A DNA stretch of 64,000 bases from Bacillus benzoevorans (GCF_014207535.1 NZ_JACHGK010000002.1:186001-250000); one strand, 5' to 3'. Shown: positions 42,193-52,340, counted from the stretch's first letter. A program made the numbers and translations. The notes: generated by a model from the letters alone, not told the origin.

Positions 42193-42933
42193 TTATTGAG
42201 AAAAATATTGCTCCAATTTCAGAGCCATCCCCTTTTTGTTATGGGCAAATTGTTTATGGCGGTGACCGTTACCGCCGGATGGATGCGGAAATCCGCTCAG
42301 GATGGAATCAGCCTTTATCACTTTCTGTTGTGCCAGAAAATCAAGCACTTTTTCCACATTTACACCGAGCGGAATAATCAGAGGATTATCCAAGCTTTGA
42401 AACTCTGTGACAAAGTTGTCAACGATATATTTCTTAAGCAGTTCTGTTTTTAATATGTCTGGGGATGAACCGTTATAATTCTTCCCTGCCTTGAATACTG
42501 GATAGGTGATCACTGATGTCGTATGTACTAAATCACTTTTCTGAGCAAAAAGCTCACTTGTCGAAAATATCCCCAAAAAGTTCTGTAATTGTAATTCATC
42601 GAGCATGCCGATTAGATTTTTTCTCATTGATCCTTCAAAGCTTGAGTTTTTCTTCACCTTATGAAGAATTTCTTCGTCTGTAAAGTCTCCTGTCGCCTGT
42701 TTTACCGTATTGTATGAGATTTTCATTTGATGCAGTCCTGGTGTAATACCGGCGATGACCACTTTAGCATGCTCATTTATATGTTCAAACGGAGCATAAT
42801 AGATTTCAATATTTTTCTTTTCATCTTTATCTAATAAAAACGCTTCGCTCTTTAGCGCAGTTTCATCGATCTGCGGCAGCGAAAGCAGCAGATTCTTATA
42901 TGTTTGAAATTTTGCATAACCGGCTATGGTCAT
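42193..42933 (-). CDS. Uracil-DNA-glycosylase-fold protein of unknown specificity
   Basis: A 246-residue protein. VVIAGITPGLHQM near residue 58 resembles UDG motif A, and SGFPHPSGGNGHRHKQF near 220 the motif B region with its histidine. Overall length and the inserted helices differ from Ung. Function in base excision is unproven. GGTGAAAGGACA precedes the ATG. A weak hairpin around 42132-42170 may terminate it. Confidence 0.65.
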   Translation of the reverse strand: MTIAGYAKFQTYKNLLLSLPQIDETALKSEAFLLDKDEKKNIEIYYAPFEHINEHAKVVIAGITPGLHQMKISYNTVKQATGDFTDEEILHKVKKNSSFEGSMRKNLIGMLDELQLQNFLGIFSTSELFAQKSDLVHTTSVITYPVFKAGKNYNGSSPDILKTELLKKYIVDNFVTEFQSLDNPLIIPLGVNVEKVLDFLAQQKVIKADSILSGFPHPSGGNGHRHKQFAHNKKGMALKLEQYFSQ

Positions 42934-42980
42934 TGTCCTTTCACCTCAATGATGCAGTTTGTTTAGCTATATCGACGATT

Positions 42981-43571
42981 TCAGTGATTTTGAAATTCCA
43001 TCATGATAAACAGTCCGCGGTAATATTGTTTCAGTTCGACCATTTCAAAACCTTGCTGTCGCACAACACTTACTGTATCCCTGTCTAAACAGCAGCCGTC
43101 ACAAATTTTCGACCAATAAGGGGTTAAGCGGGTCTGTATTTTTCCTAAAACAGGATTCTCCATCAGCACATGCTCAAATAAAAGGATTTTGCCTCCCGGC
43201 TTACAGACTCTGTGTACTTCCTGCAACGCCTGTTCCACATTGGGAATCGTGCAAAAAACTAGAGTGGCTATAACGGTATCGAATGAATGATCCGAAAAGG
43301 GCAGTTCCTCGGCGCTCTGCTGCAAAACTGTTATTGGCACAGAAGCTTTTTCTTTTTTATTCAGTGACCGCTGGATCATATATGGGTTTGGTTCGATCGC
43401 GGTTACGTTTTCTACATCTTTGTAGAGCGGAAAGTTAATTCCCGTGCCCGAACCTAATTCCATAACCCTGCCGTTAGCCCGCTGAATCAAATCTTGACGG
43501 ATTTTTTTAAAAACAGTCTGCTCCAATGGATTCATTAATGGATCATACCATTTGGCAAAATTCTCACTCAT
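42981..43571 (-). CDS. Class I SAM-dependent methyltransferase
   Basis: Encodes 196 residues. SAM-binding motif I VMELGSGTGINFPLY, acidic VTAIEPNPYM, and the post-II LPFSDHSFDTVIATLVFCTI with CKPGGKILLFEH place it in the UbiE/PmtA-like group; the C-terminus contains GCCLDRDT. It may methylate a lipid or small molecule. The ATG at 43571 follows AAAAGGATAAG. Confidence 0.85.
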   Translation of the reverse strand: MSENFAKWYDPLMNPLEQTVFKKIRQDLIQRANGRVMELGSGTGINFPLYKDVENVTAIEPNPYMIQRSLNKKEKASVPITVLQQSAEELPFSDHSFDTVIATLVFCTIPNVEQALQEVHRVCKPGGKILLFEHVLMENPVLGKIQTRLTPYWSKICDGCCLDRDTVSVVRQQGFEMVELKQYYRGLFIMMEFQNH

Positions 43572-43805
43572 CTTATCCTTTTCACTCCAGATCATGAATC
43601 ATTATTATACTATTATATACTATTTTTTCTGTCCAAAATCATGATCCGGCTCATGATAAGTGTCACTATCCATCCTTCCCGCAAAGGATTATAATGTTGA
43701 AATGCTCTTCCTTTTAGAATGGAAAAAATTTGCAGAATCAAAACATTTCTCATTACTGAGAGAAATTCTAAATCTATCAAGAAACACGAAAGGCAGGTTA
43801 CAGAG

Positions 43806-44444
43806 TTGGCCAATACCCATGTTTTTTCAAAAGAAGAAGAACTATCGAATTCCATTATTCATGGAATCGGAACACTGCTTAGTATCGCTGCACTCGTCAT
43901 TTTAATCGTGTTTGCCTCACTGTATGGGAATGCCTGGCATATTGTCGGCTTTACTTTATTTGGGGTGACAATGGTTCTTTTATATACCTCGTCCACTTTG
44001 CTGCATGCACTGAAACCGGGACGGGCGAAAGACTTTTTCGAAATTATGGATCATACCTCGATCTATTTCTTTATCGCCGGAACCTATACACCGTTTTTGT
44101 TTATTGCGGTGAAGGGGTGGATCAGTTGGACGCTTTTCGGTATCGTCTGGGGACTGGCTATTGGTGGTACGGTATTTAAATCTTTTTTCGTAAAAAAATA
44201 TCTTTATACTTCTACGCTGCTTTATGTCGTGATGGGCTGGTTGATTGTTTTTGTTTGGAATGATTTAGTTTCCAGTCTTCATCCAACAGGCTTAATCCTG
44301 TTGGCAGCTGGCGGTCTCTGCTATACATTCGGTGCTGTTTTTTATATATGGCAATTATTCAAACATCACCACGCTGTTTGGCATGTCTTTGTCCTCGCCG
44401 GGACAGTCTGCCACTTCTTTGCTGTACTTTATCTGCTGCCCTAA
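43806..44444 (+). CDS. yplQ: Hemolysin III / PAQR-type membrane protein (YplQ)
   Basis: Encodes 212 residues from a TTG start at 43806 (MANTHVFSKEEELSNSIIHGIGT), behind AAGGCAGG; this matches the usual family N-terminus, whereas the longer ATG frame adds 29 atypical residues. Seven membrane segments, with the metal-binding pattern SIIHGIG, MDHTSIYFFIAGTYTPF and a C-terminal HHAVWHVFVLAGTVCHFF. Probably a zinc-dependent membrane hydrolase; cytolytic role unproven. Confidence 0.88.
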   Translation: MANTHVFSKEEELSNSIIHGIGTLLSIAALVILIVFASLYGNAWHIVGFTLFGVTMVLLYTSSTLLHALKPGRAKDFFEIMDHTSIYFFIAGTYTPFLFIAVKGWISWTLFGIVWGLAIGGTVFKSFFVKKYLYTSTLLYVVMGWLIVFVWNDLVSSLHPTGLILLAAGGLCYTFGAVFYIWQLFKHHHAVWHVFVLAGTVCHFFAVLYLLP

Positions 44445-44446
44445 GT

Positions 44447-44486
44447 AAAAGGTGTCTGCGATGAAAATATTTGCAGACACCTTTTT
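44447..44486. terminator. Bidirectional terminator
   Basis: AAAAGGTGTCTGC pairs with GCAGACACCTTTTT around a 13-nt loop, between the convergent yplQ and cdd genes. Confidence 0.88.
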
Positions 44487-44503
44487 CATAGTGTAATACT
44501 TAA

Positions 44504-44899
44504 TTAGTCTAAATCCGCTTTCGAAAATGCCCCTGGCAATAAAGCTTCTGCTGATGTTTGCGCCACATCGCCCTGAAGATTTGAGCAGATGACAATCATG
44601 CTGCTTGGACATAATTCGCTTATCACTTGGCGGCAGGCGCCGCAGGGAGTAACGGGGCGGTCTGTATCGGCAATGACAGCCATCATTTTAAAATCCCGCT
44701 CCCCTTCTGAATAGGCTTTAAATAATGCCGTACGCTCGGCACAGTTACACATACTGTAGGCTGCATTTTCAATGTTACAGCCATGGTACACCTTGCCGTC
44801 ACTTGTGAGAAGAGCCGCACCTACCTCAAATTGGGAGTATGGTGCATAAGCCATTTTTCTCGCCTTTTTCGCTTCTTCGATTAATTGTTTGTCCGTCAT
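44504..44899 (-). CDS. cdd: Cytidine deaminase
   Basis: A 131-residue homotetrameric-type cytidine deaminase. Zinc ligands and catalytic base are visible: CNIENAAYSMCNCAERTA (Cys, Glu) and PCGACRQV (two Cys). Deaminates cytidine and deoxycytidine. Last of deoB-pdp-cdd, supplying uridine/deoxyuridine for the phosphorylase encoded just upstream. Confidence 0.95.
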   Translation of the reverse strand: MTDKQLIEEAKKARKMAYAPYSQFEVGAALLTSDGKVYHGCNIENAAYSMCNCAERTALFKAYSEGERDFKMMAVIADTDRPVTPCGACRQVISELCPSSMIVICSNLQGDVAQTSAEALLPGAFSKADLD

Positions 44900-44923
44900 C
44901 CTGCTCTTCCTTTCCTGCGGCGT

Positions 44924-46225
44924 TTATACTGTCATAATTGTATGAATTAATTTTGGAACATCGGCATGGTTGGATATTCGAATATTTTCATAGATTTTTT
45001 CCATTACATCGTGAACATCTTCGCGATTGGAATGAATCGTGATTAAAGATTCACCTTTTTTCACTGCATCACCGATCTTTTTATGTAACACAAGCCCAAC
45101 CGCTAAATCAATTACATCCTCTTTCGTCGCACGGCCGGCACCAAGCATCGTGGCTGCCTTCCCGATTTCATCAGCGATAATTTCAGAAACCGTGCCGTCC
45201 ACCTTAGCAGGGACATCAATTTGATAAGAGGCCTGCGGCAAATATTCCGGATGGTCCACTACCGAGGCATCTCCGCCTTGAGAGGATACAAACTCTTTAA
45301 ATTTCTCAATGGCCTGACCATTCTTTATTACTACAGTCAGCATCTTGCGGGCTTCTTCCATAGAATCAGCCTTTTTCGCTAAAACCACCATCTGACTGCC
45401 TAATGTGAGAACCAATTCCGTTAAATCTTTCGGACCCTGCCCTCTTAACGTATCAATCGCTTCTTTTACCTCCAATGCGTTGCCGATGGCAAAACCTAAA
45501 GGCTGTGACATATCCGAAATAACGGCGATCGTTTGGCGGCCGACATTATTCCCAATCTTCACCATAGCATGGGCTAATTCGATCGCTGACTCCTCCGTTT
45601 TCATAAATGCTCCGGCACCTGTTTTGACATCAAGGACGATGGCATCTGCGCCGGCTGCTATTTTCTTGCACATAATTGAGCTGGCAATTAACGGGATAGA
45701 ATTGACGGTTCCTGTTACGTCTCGCAATCCGTACAGTTTTTTATCGGCCGGAGTTAAATTTTCGGACTGGCCGATAACCGCTACCTTATTTTTGTTCACG
45801 AGTTCGATAAATTGCCCATTCGTCATTTCAACATGAAAGCCTGCTATGGATTCCAGTTTATCAATCGTGCCGCCTGTATGTCCGAGTCCGCGGCCGGACA
45901 TTTTTGCCACTGGAACACCGACAGCTGCTACTAAAGGAGCAAGGATTAGGGTAGTCGTATCGCCTACTCCCCCTGTTGAATGCTTATCTACTTTAATCCC
46001 TTCAATCCCCGAAAGGTCGATCGTAGCTCCTGAATGAACCATAGCCATCGTTAAGTCAGCTCGTTCCTTTTCCGTCATATCCTGAAAAAAGATCGCCATT
46101 GCCAGTGCACTTGCCTGATAGTCAGGAATGGCGCCAGATGTATACCCATGAATAAAAAATTGAATTTCTTCCGTTGTTAATTCATGACCGTCGCGTTTCT
46201 TTTCAATGATATCGATCATTCTCAT
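44924..46225 (-). CDS. pdp: Pyrimidine-nucleoside phosphorylase
   Basis: Encodes 433 residues from ATG 46225. KVDKHSTGGVGDTTTL (phosphate and substrate loop), KMSGRGLGHTGGTIDKLE and VLDVKTGAGAFMK are the thymidine/pyrimidine phosphorylase signature. Splits uridine, thymidine and deoxyuridine to base and (deoxy)ribose-1-phosphate, which DeoB then isomerises. A GTG at 46234 is too close to AAGGA to be the start. Confidence 0.95.
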   Translation of the reverse strand: MRMIDIIEKKRDGHELTTEEIQFFIHGYTSGAIPDYQASALAMAIFFQDMTEKERADLTMAMVHSGATIDLSGIEGIKVDKHSTGGVGDTTTLILAPLVAAVGVPVAKMSGRGLGHTGGTIDKLESIAGFHVEMTNGQFIELVNKNKVAVIGQSENLTPADKKLYGLRDVTGTVNSIPLIASSIMCKKIAAGADAIVLDVKTGAGAFMKTEESAIELAHAMVKIGNNVGRQTIAVISDMSQPLGFAIGNALEVKEAIDTLRGQGPKDLTELVLTLGSQMVVLAKKADSMEEARKMLTVVIKNGQAIEKFKEFVSSQGGDASVVDHPEYLPQASYQIDVPAKVDGTVSEIIADEIGKAATMLGAGRATKEDVIDLAVGLVLHKKIGDAVKKGESLITIHSNREDVHDVMEKIYENIRISNHADVPKLIHTIMTV

Positions 46226-46282
46226 AGTTATCACAGTCCTTCTTCACTTATTCGATCCCTCCCTTGTTGGCTGCGCGATTCG

Positions 46283-47467
46283 TTACAGCAGCTCGCTTAG
46301 AAAAGAGGTTCCGTGCTGGGGCATTTTTACGCTGAAATTATCGGCCACGGTGGCCCCAAGATCGGCAAAGGTTTTGCGAACGCCAAGATTTTTACCTCCA
46401 GAAAGTTTTTTGGAATAGACAAGCAGCGGTACATATTCCCGAGTATGATCCGTGCCTTTATAGGTCGGATCGTTGCCGTGATCAGCGGTAATGATTAGCA
46501 GATCGTCTTGTTGCATTTTTTCAAACACCTCCGGCAGGCGGGCATCAAAGGCTTCTAATGCATCGCCATATCCAATTGGATCCCGGCGGTGCCCGTACGC
46601 GGCGTCAAAATCTACCAGGTTGATAAAGCTCAAACCATGAAAATCACGGTCAAGCATGGCAATAAATTGATCCATTCCGTCCATATTCGAAGTGGTGCGA
46701 ATTGCTTCCGTAACCCCTTCCCCATCATAAATATCAGAAATTTTCCCAAGGGCAATACAATCTAATCCTTCAACTTTAAGATGATTCATTACGGTCTCGC
46801 CAAAAGGCTTCAGGGCATAATCGTGGCGATTGGATGTACGTTGAAAATCCTCGGCATTCGTACCAATATACGGTCGTGCTATAATCCGGCCAATCATATA
46901 GGGATCATCGCGGGTAATCTCCCTGCAGTAAGCACAGATTTTATATAGTTCAACAAGCGGAATGGCACCTTCATGTGCTGCAATCTGAAGCACAGAATCC
47001 GCTGAAGTATAAACAATTAACGCACCTGTTTTCAGTTGTTCTTCCCCTAACTCTTTTATGATTTCCGTGCCGCTTGCAGGCTTATTTCCGATGACTTTTC
47101 TTCCGGAGAAAGCTTCAATTTTATCGATTAATTCCTGTGGAAACCCGTCTGGAAATACGCGGAATGGCGTATCGATATACAAGCCCATGATTTCCCAGTG
47201 GCCTGTCATTGTGTCTTTTCCAGCCGATTTTTCCTGCATGGTTCCGAAGCTTGCCAGCGGCTGCAAAGCAGGCTGAACCCCTGTAATCGGCTTGATATTT
47301 GCTAATCCGAGTTTCGCTAGGTTTGGCAGGTTTAATCCGCCTTTCTCGCGGGCAATATGGCCTAATGTATCCGCACCAATATCATCAAATTGCGCCGCAT
47401 CAGGAGCCTCGCCAATCCCAACGGAATCCATTACTAGTACATGAATACGTTTAAATCGTTGTGTCAT
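46283..47467 (-). CDS. deoB: Phosphopentomutase
   Basis: Encodes 394 residues of the alkaline-phosphatase-like superfamily. VLVMDSVGIGEAPDA (metal and phospho-threonine region GADTLGHIA), AGKDTMTGHWE and DLLIITADHGNDPTYKGTDHTREY carry the metal ligands. Interconverts (deoxy)ribose-1- and -5-phosphate. The ATG at 47467 follows GGAGG. First gene of the salvage operon. Confidence 0.95.
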   Translation of the reverse strand: MTQRFKRIHVLVMDSVGIGEAPDAAQFDDIGADTLGHIAREKGGLNLPNLAKLGLANIKPITGVQPALQPLASFGTMQEKSAGKDTMTGHWEIMGLYIDTPFRVFPDGFPQELIDKIEAFSGRKVIGNKPASGTEIIKELGEEQLKTGALIVYTSADSVLQIAAHEGAIPLVELYKICAYCREITRDDPYMIGRIIARPYIGTNAEDFQRTSNRHDYALKPFGETVMNHLKVEGLDCIALGKISDIYDGEGVTEAIRTTSNMDGMDQFIAMLDRDFHGLSFINLVDFDAAYGHRRDPIGYGDALEAFDARLPEVFEKMQQDDLLIITADHGNDPTYKGTDHTREYVPLLVYSKKLSGGKNLGVRKTFADLGATVADNFSVKMPQHGTSFLSELL

Positions 47468-47676
47468 ACTATACGCCTCCAAGTTTCTACCAAGTTAAGA
47501 ATATATTTAAGCAAATCAGCCTTGGAATGATATCCCAATTATAATCGCAAATGATTCATAAGCCCAAACAATAAGGACTATACAGTTCAGTTTATTTCTT
47601 AACATTAATTTACATACTCTTTGCCCATGCTACACATCTCTCCTTTATAATGAAACCCATCATCCATCTGCTGAAT

Positions 47677-49119
47677 TCAGAAGTTAGATGGATTTTTCTT
47701 GAAATCCTTTCCTGCCTGGTTTCCTACTTCCCTTGCATTAAATGAAAAGGGAATTCCCAATTTTTTAGACACTAGTTCGTCATACGAAACTAAATCATCT
47801 TTTGACATCTCTTTGAGCGACCGTTTCCCCATTGCTCTTAACCCGATTTTTATTTCTTCTGCACATGAAGTTAAGAATTTCTCAGCAGACGTTACACCTT
47901 CCTCACGATTATATTCATCCCGAAATTTCCCTTGATTCCAGACAGCCTGTGTTGGCGGTTCAAATGGCAGTGCATTTAACGTTTGCGTATGGGTTACAGC
48001 AAATAACATTGCAGAGGCAATGCAAACGGCGTCAGCCCCTAATGCGAGTATTTTAAAAAACTGCCCCGGTACAAAAAGTCCTCCTGATACGATTAAACTG
48101 ATTTGCCCCTTTAATTTTCTTTTTTCTAAATAATTGGCTGCACGTACGACAGCATGCAGGGTCGGGATCCCCATATCATCCGCTAATATGGGCGGTGCAG
48201 CATATGAGCCGCCCTGTCCTCCATCGATTGTAATAAAGTCTACTCCTAATGCAACAACATGATCGAGATCCTCTTCAAGCCTTCCTCCTGCTCCCATTTT
48301 TACCCCAATGGGAATACCATCCGTGAGCTCACGCAGCCTCGAAATTAATTGCTTTAAGTCCTCTAACGTTTGGTCGGCAAAAAAATTATCAAAAATAACG
48401 GCATCTTCATTTTCTTTCAGCCCCATTATTTCACGTGGACGTCCGATCAAATCACCAGGCGGAATCTTCGCTCCCGTCCCTAACAAAGCTCCCTGCCCCA
48501 ATTTTAATTCAATCATATCTACCTGGGTAAGGAGTTCTTCTTCCTTTGACCATTCTGCCTTGGAAAATTGAAGGACATATTTCCCTGCTGTCGCTAACTC
48601 TTCAGGTAAAACGGCTCCTTCCCCTGAATTGATTGACGTCCCTGTATTTTTTGCCGCTTCTGCTAATGAAAGCCGCACCTGTTCACTAAGAGAAACTCCG
48701 TAAGCCATGCCGCTAATCATGATCGGAATGTGAATTTCCATCGGTTTTTTCGCTTTGGGTCCAATAATGACTTTAATATCGACATCCTTATCAGACTGAA
48801 TGGGAAAGGATGCCGTCTGCACCGGGATAAACGTAATCGGCTCTAAATGCGGCCATTTTTTGCTGGAACCCAGCGGGCGGTGAAGAATCTCACCTGAATG
48901 AGCACGCAGGCTGTTTTCTAGAACATTTTGTATCCCCATATGCCGAAAACCAGGAATGATTTCCAGAATATTTTCTGAGTATCTGTCCGTTAACAGAATT
49001 TCACCTGTTTGTTTTACTACTTTTTGGGCAATGAGTCGCCAACGGGATAGGAAAAATAGGATAGAAATAAAAATAATGGAAATTATAGCAAACGATAAAT
49101 AGAGCAAAATGTTCATCAT
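47677..49119 (-). CDS. yerD: FMN-binding glutamate synthase domain protein (YerD-like)
   Basis: A 480-residue membrane-anchored protein: one N-terminal transmembrane helix, then the central GOGAT FMN-binding barrel (MISGMAYGVSLSEQVRLSL, TSINSGEGAVLPEE, IELKLGQGALLGTGAKIPP, FITIDGGQGGSYAAPP). There is no glutaminase domain, so it is not a complete glutamate synthase; its acceptor is unknown. ATGs at 49119 and 49116 are both possible; ribosome binding is weak. Confidence 0.85.
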   Translation of the reverse strand: MMNILLYLSFAIISIIFISILFFLSRWRLIAQKVVKQTGEILLTDRYSENILEIIPGFRHMGIQNVLENSLRAHSGEILHRPLGSSKKWPHLEPITFIPVQTASFPIQSDKDVDIKVIIGPKAKKPMEIHIPIMISGMAYGVSLSEQVRLSLAEAAKNTGTSINSGEGAVLPEELATAGKYVLQFSKAEWSKEEELLTQVDMIELKLGQGALLGTGAKIPPGDLIGRPREIMGLKENEDAVIFDNFFADQTLEDLKQLISRLRELTDGIPIGVKMGAGGRLEEDLDHVVALGVDFITIDGGQGGSYAAPPILADDMGIPTLHAVVRAANYLEKRKLKGQISLIVSGGLFVPGQFFKILALGADAVCIASAMLFAVTHTQTLNALPFEPPTQAVWNQGKFRDEYNREEGVTSAEKFLTSCAEEIKIGLRAMGKRSLKEMSKDDLVSYDELVSKKLGIPFSFNAREVGNQAGKDFKKNPSNF

Positions 49120-49177
49120 AGTCACTTTATCACCAATCCGTCCATTAAATATGATGGTTTTATTATGGCAAAATAAT

Positions 49178-49206
49178 GGATAAATATGTTACCCATGGAA
49201 ATATTA
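49178..49206 (+). promoter_or_regulatory. Possible sigma-G (forespore) promoter of ger operon
   Basis: TGGATA followed after 17 bp by AATATTA, close to forespore consensus, 43 bp ahead of the gerA-type start. Germinant receptor operons are normally sigma-G-driven. Confidence 0.45.
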
Positions 49207-49248
49207 AACTAAACCAAGACTATTTTGTTCTTTGAAGGAGGGCTCCGC

Positions 49249-50817
49249 TTGATTCGCAATATTGATAAATTATTAAAAAAGCCGTCAGCAAAGAAGCCTC
49301 CTGTTCCTATCAATCAGAAGGATTCGCAAGCGTTTCAAGATGTACTAAATGATAATTTCACCCAAAACGTTACCTTTTTTCGTACCATCTATCAAAATTG
49401 TTCAGATGTGTTCTTTCGTTCATTTATACTTTTTGGGCAAAAAAAAGCAGTCATTATCTATATTAAAGGCCTTTCGGATATTGAAGCCGTAGAGAATTTT
49501 GTCCTTACTCCTTTAATGCAGGAAAAACCTGAAGATGCTTCTTTTGATATTCTTGAAAATCAACTACCGATTTCTCAAATGGGAAAAGTCACGCTGATAG
49601 CTGATTGCATTGAATCCATCGCAAATGGGAATCCTTTGCTTCTTTGCGATGGAGAAACTTTTGGATACTCTTTAGGCTTTGCGAAATGGGAAAAGCGGGC
49701 CATTGATGAACCCGTTGCCGAAGGCAGTATCAGGGGTTCACGGGAGGGATTTACTGAATCGCTTGATACCGCCGCCTCGCTTTTACGCAGAATTATTAAA
49801 AGTCCCGCATTGAAAATGAAGTCATTGAAAATCGGGAGATATACAAAGACAAATGTCATCCTTGCCTATATTGAAGGGATTGCAGAACAAAGTTTAATTG
49901 ATGAAATGACAGCAAGGCTGAATCGAATTGAGATAGACGGGGTTTTGGAAAGTCAATATATCGAGGAAATGATAGAGGATAATCCTTACTCTCCATTCCC
50001 GCAAATCATGTCGACAGAACGGCCCGATATCGCGTGTGCAAATTTATTAGAAGGACGTGCCGTGATTCTTGTAGAAGGAACGCCCTTTTGTTTAATTGCT
50101 CCCATTTCTTTTTTTTCACTGATTCAATCACACGAGGATTACTACCAGCGTTACATGGTCGGCACCTTAATACGATGGCTTCGCTATTTATTTCTAGCTA
50201 TCTCTCTTTTACTGCCATCTTTATACGTAGCGCTTATGACCTTCCATCAAGAAATGGTCCCGGCACCCCTGCTGCTCAGTATTGCTGCCTCCCGAGAAGC
50301 AGTCCCATTTCCTGCTATTGTGGAAGCACTATTGATGGAAATTTCATTTGAAGCACTGCGCGAAGCTGGGATTCGTATGCCGAAACAAATGGGTTCTGCT
50401 GTCAGCATTGTGGGCGCCCTTGTTATCGGGCAAGCAGCCGTTCAAGCGGGTTTGGTCTCGGCACCAATGGTCATCATTGTCGCCATTACAGGGATTTCTT
50501 CCTTTATGGTACCTCGTTATGTGGCAGGTATTGCGATTCGCATGCTCAGGTTTCCGATTATGCTGCTGGCCTCTACTTTAGGTTTACTGGGCGTTATGCT
50601 GTGTGTCATCGCGATAGCCATCCATTTATGCACATTGCGTTCATTTGGCATGCCTTACTTAGAACCATTAGCGCCGTTAAAAACACGTGAATTGAAGGAT
50701 GTTCTATGGCGTGCCCCTTTGTGGATGCTTGATACCCGCCCGCATAATCGTATGGCTTCAAATGTATACCGCCAAGCTTCCAGACAAATGCCAGGTCCAC
50801 CTAAGAAGAACCAGTAA
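49249..50817 (+). CDS. Spore germinant receptor A subunit (GerAA family)
   Basis: Encodes 522 residues from TTG 49249 behind GAAGGAGG. A hydrophilic N-terminal half (about 1-300) with FFRTIYQNCSDVFFRSF and EGSIRGSREGFTESLDTAASLLRR, then five membrane segments with EALLMEISFEALREAGIRMP, typical of GerA. With the other three products it forms an inner-membrane spore receptor that responds to amino acids or sugars. First of an A-C-D-B operon. Confidence 0.93.
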   Translation: MIRNIDKLLKKPSAKKPPVPINQKDSQAFQDVLNDNFTQNVTFFRTIYQNCSDVFFRSFILFGQKKAVIIYIKGLSDIEAVENFVLTPLMQEKPEDASFDILENQLPISQMGKVTLIADCIESIANGNPLLLCDGETFGYSLGFAKWEKRAIDEPVAEGSIRGSREGFTESLDTAASLLRRIIKSPALKMKSLKIGRYTKTNVILAYIEGIAEQSLIDEMTARLNRIEIDGVLESQYIEEMIEDNPYSPFPQIMSTERPDIACANLLEGRAVILVEGTPFCLIAPISFFSLIQSHEDYYQRYMVGTLIRWLRYLFLAISLLLPSLYVALMTFHQEMVPAPLLLSIAASREAVPFPAIVEALLMEISFEALREAGIRMPKQMGSAVSIVGALVIGQAAVQAGLVSAPMVIIVAITGISSFMVPRYVAGIAIRMLRFPIMLLASTLGLLGVMLCVIAIAIHLCTLRSFGMPYLEPLAPLKTRELKDVLWRAPLWMLDTRPHNRMASNVYRQASRQMPGPPKKNQ

Positions 50818-50847
50818 AAAACGTTAGTTGAGGGCGGTGAAGAAATC

Positions 50848-52062
50848 TTGTTCGCAAATGAAAAAGAATCATACCTAATGAAAAGAAGGATTATGTTATT
50901 ATTTTCTGCTGCTATGTCTCTCCTGTGTTTGACCGGATGCTGGGATCGGGTGGAAGTCAATGATCTAGCGATTGTGACAGGAACCGCCATTGATAAAAAA
51001 GGGGAGGAAATCGAACTTTCGATCCAAATTTTCATCCCTAAGGCAGCAAGCACTTCAGGTGATCAATCCGGCAGTGGTGGAGGCGAAAACATTACGGTGA
51101 CCACCTCGCAAACGGGTGTAAATCTTGCAGATGCACTTTCAAAGCTGCAAGGGAAATTGTCCCGCCAGGTTTTTTGGGGTCAATGCAAGATATTTATTTT
51201 TAGTAAAGACTTAGCAAAAGATGGGATTCAAGATCAAATGGACTTTATACTCCGTCATCCAGAGCCAAGGGAAAGAGCGTTTGTTTATATAAGCGAAGGA
51301 AAAGCAAAAGATATTTTGGAGGTAGTACCCCGTTTAGAACGGTATTCATCAGAAGTCCTTCGGGAAGTATCGAATAAACTGATCGGGATGCAGGTAACGA
51401 TACAGGATGTAGATGAAATGCTTACCGATATAACGGGATCAGTAGCGATTCCTTATGTAAAAATAAAATCGGAAAAGCCGCTTGAAGGAAAAGAAACAAT
51501 GTTTCCCCATATTGATGGAACAGCTATTTTTCATCGGGATAAAATGATTGGGACCATTAACGAATCAGAAACCAGGGGGATATTATGGTTAAGAGATGAA
51601 ATTAAAGGTTATACAGTAAGTGTAGAGCTTGCAGGTGAGAGAGGCCTGGTATCTCTCAATCCGGTATCAGCACATATCAGTTTGAAACCAAAAATTGAAA
51701 AAGGTACCTGGATCATGATCGTAGAAGTTATAACAGAAAGTTCAATCGTGGAAAATGAAACAAAAATTGAATTTACAGACCCAAAGCAGCTGAAGAGATT
51801 GGAGAGAAAATTTGGGAAGGCGATCGAAACTCGTATCCGTGAGGTTCTAGTTCGTTTACAGGAAGATTATCATGCTGATATTATTGGTTTTTCAAAGGTT
51901 TTCTATAACAAATATCCAAAAGAATGGAAACAGGTGAAAAACCATTGGGATGAAGCATTTGCAAATGTGAGGGTTGATATAAATGTTGAAGCACATATCC
52001 GCAGAGAAGGATCTATTAATAAACCTGGGGCTATGCCTAAAGAAGAGGTGAAAAATAAGTGA
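50848..52062 (+). CDS. Spore germinant receptor C subunit lipoprotein (GerAC family)
   Basis: A 404-residue lipoprotein; the lipobox CLTGC follows a signal MKRRIMLLFSAAMSLL. Ger(x)C signatures WDRVEVNDLAIVTGTAIDK and SRQVFWGQCKIFIFSKDLAKDGI are clear. The annotated TTG at 50848 has GAGGGCGG nearby; an internal ATG at 50878 starts exactly at the signal peptide but lacks a good ribosome binding site, so the start is ambiguous. Confidence 0.9.
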   Translation: MFANEKESYLMKRRIMLLFSAAMSLLCLTGCWDRVEVNDLAIVTGTAIDKKGEEIELSIQIFIPKAASTSGDQSGSGGGENITVTTSQTGVNLADALSKLQGKLSRQVFWGQCKIFIFSKDLAKDGIQDQMDFILRHPEPRERAFVYISEGKAKDILEVVPRLERYSSEVLREVSNKLIGMQVTIQDVDEMLTDITGSVAIPYVKIKSEKPLEGKETMFPHIDGTAIFHRDKMIGTINESETRGILWLRDEIKGYTVSVELAGERGLVSLNPVSAHISLKPKIEKGTWIMIVEVITESSIVENETKIEFTDPKQLKRLERKFGKAIETRIREVLVRLQEDYHADIIGFSKVFYNKYPKEWKQVKNHWDEAFANVRVDINVEAHIRREGSINKPGAMPKEEVKNK

Positions 52063-52277
52063 AATGGGGAACTTTTTTTGGAACTGCCTTACTGGTCGCG
52101 TTTATCCTGCTTGTTCTCTGGCCAATATTAAAACAGAAACCTCTAAAAGATAAAATAGCGTTTATGATGATCCTTTTGTTTGGCTGGGGGCTATCCCTAT
52201 TCGATCTTCCAAACATCGCAGGTCCGATGACATGGATGAGATTCTTTTTTAAGCCCTTTGCTCCATTGATGGAATAG
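52059..52277 (+). CDS. Germinant receptor D-subunit-like small membrane protein
   Basis: Encodes 72 residues with two hydrophobic segments (FFGTALLVAFILLVLWPIL and FMMILLFGWGLSLFDLP). A GTG start overlaps the gerC stop by 4 bp, a coupling typical of receptor operons. Such two-helix D proteins accompany several Bacillus receptors and modulate germination. Identification is from size, topology and position rather than a sequence motif. Confidence 0.75.
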   Translation: MKWGTFFGTALLVAFILLVLWPILKQKPLKDKIAFMMILLFGWGLSLFDLPNIAGPMTWMRFFFKPFAPLME

Positions 52278-52340
52278 ATGGGTGAATAAAAGACCTTTTT
52301 TCTGCGGCTTCATTTTGTGTAAATGGAAGGAGGAAAATAA

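Noticed and set aside
47650..47700. CATCCATCTG...AGATGG hairpin at the end of the yerD-like gene as a terminator
   Set aside because: The T-run lies on the plus-strand side, where no gene ends; minus-strand termination there is uncertain, so it was not listed.
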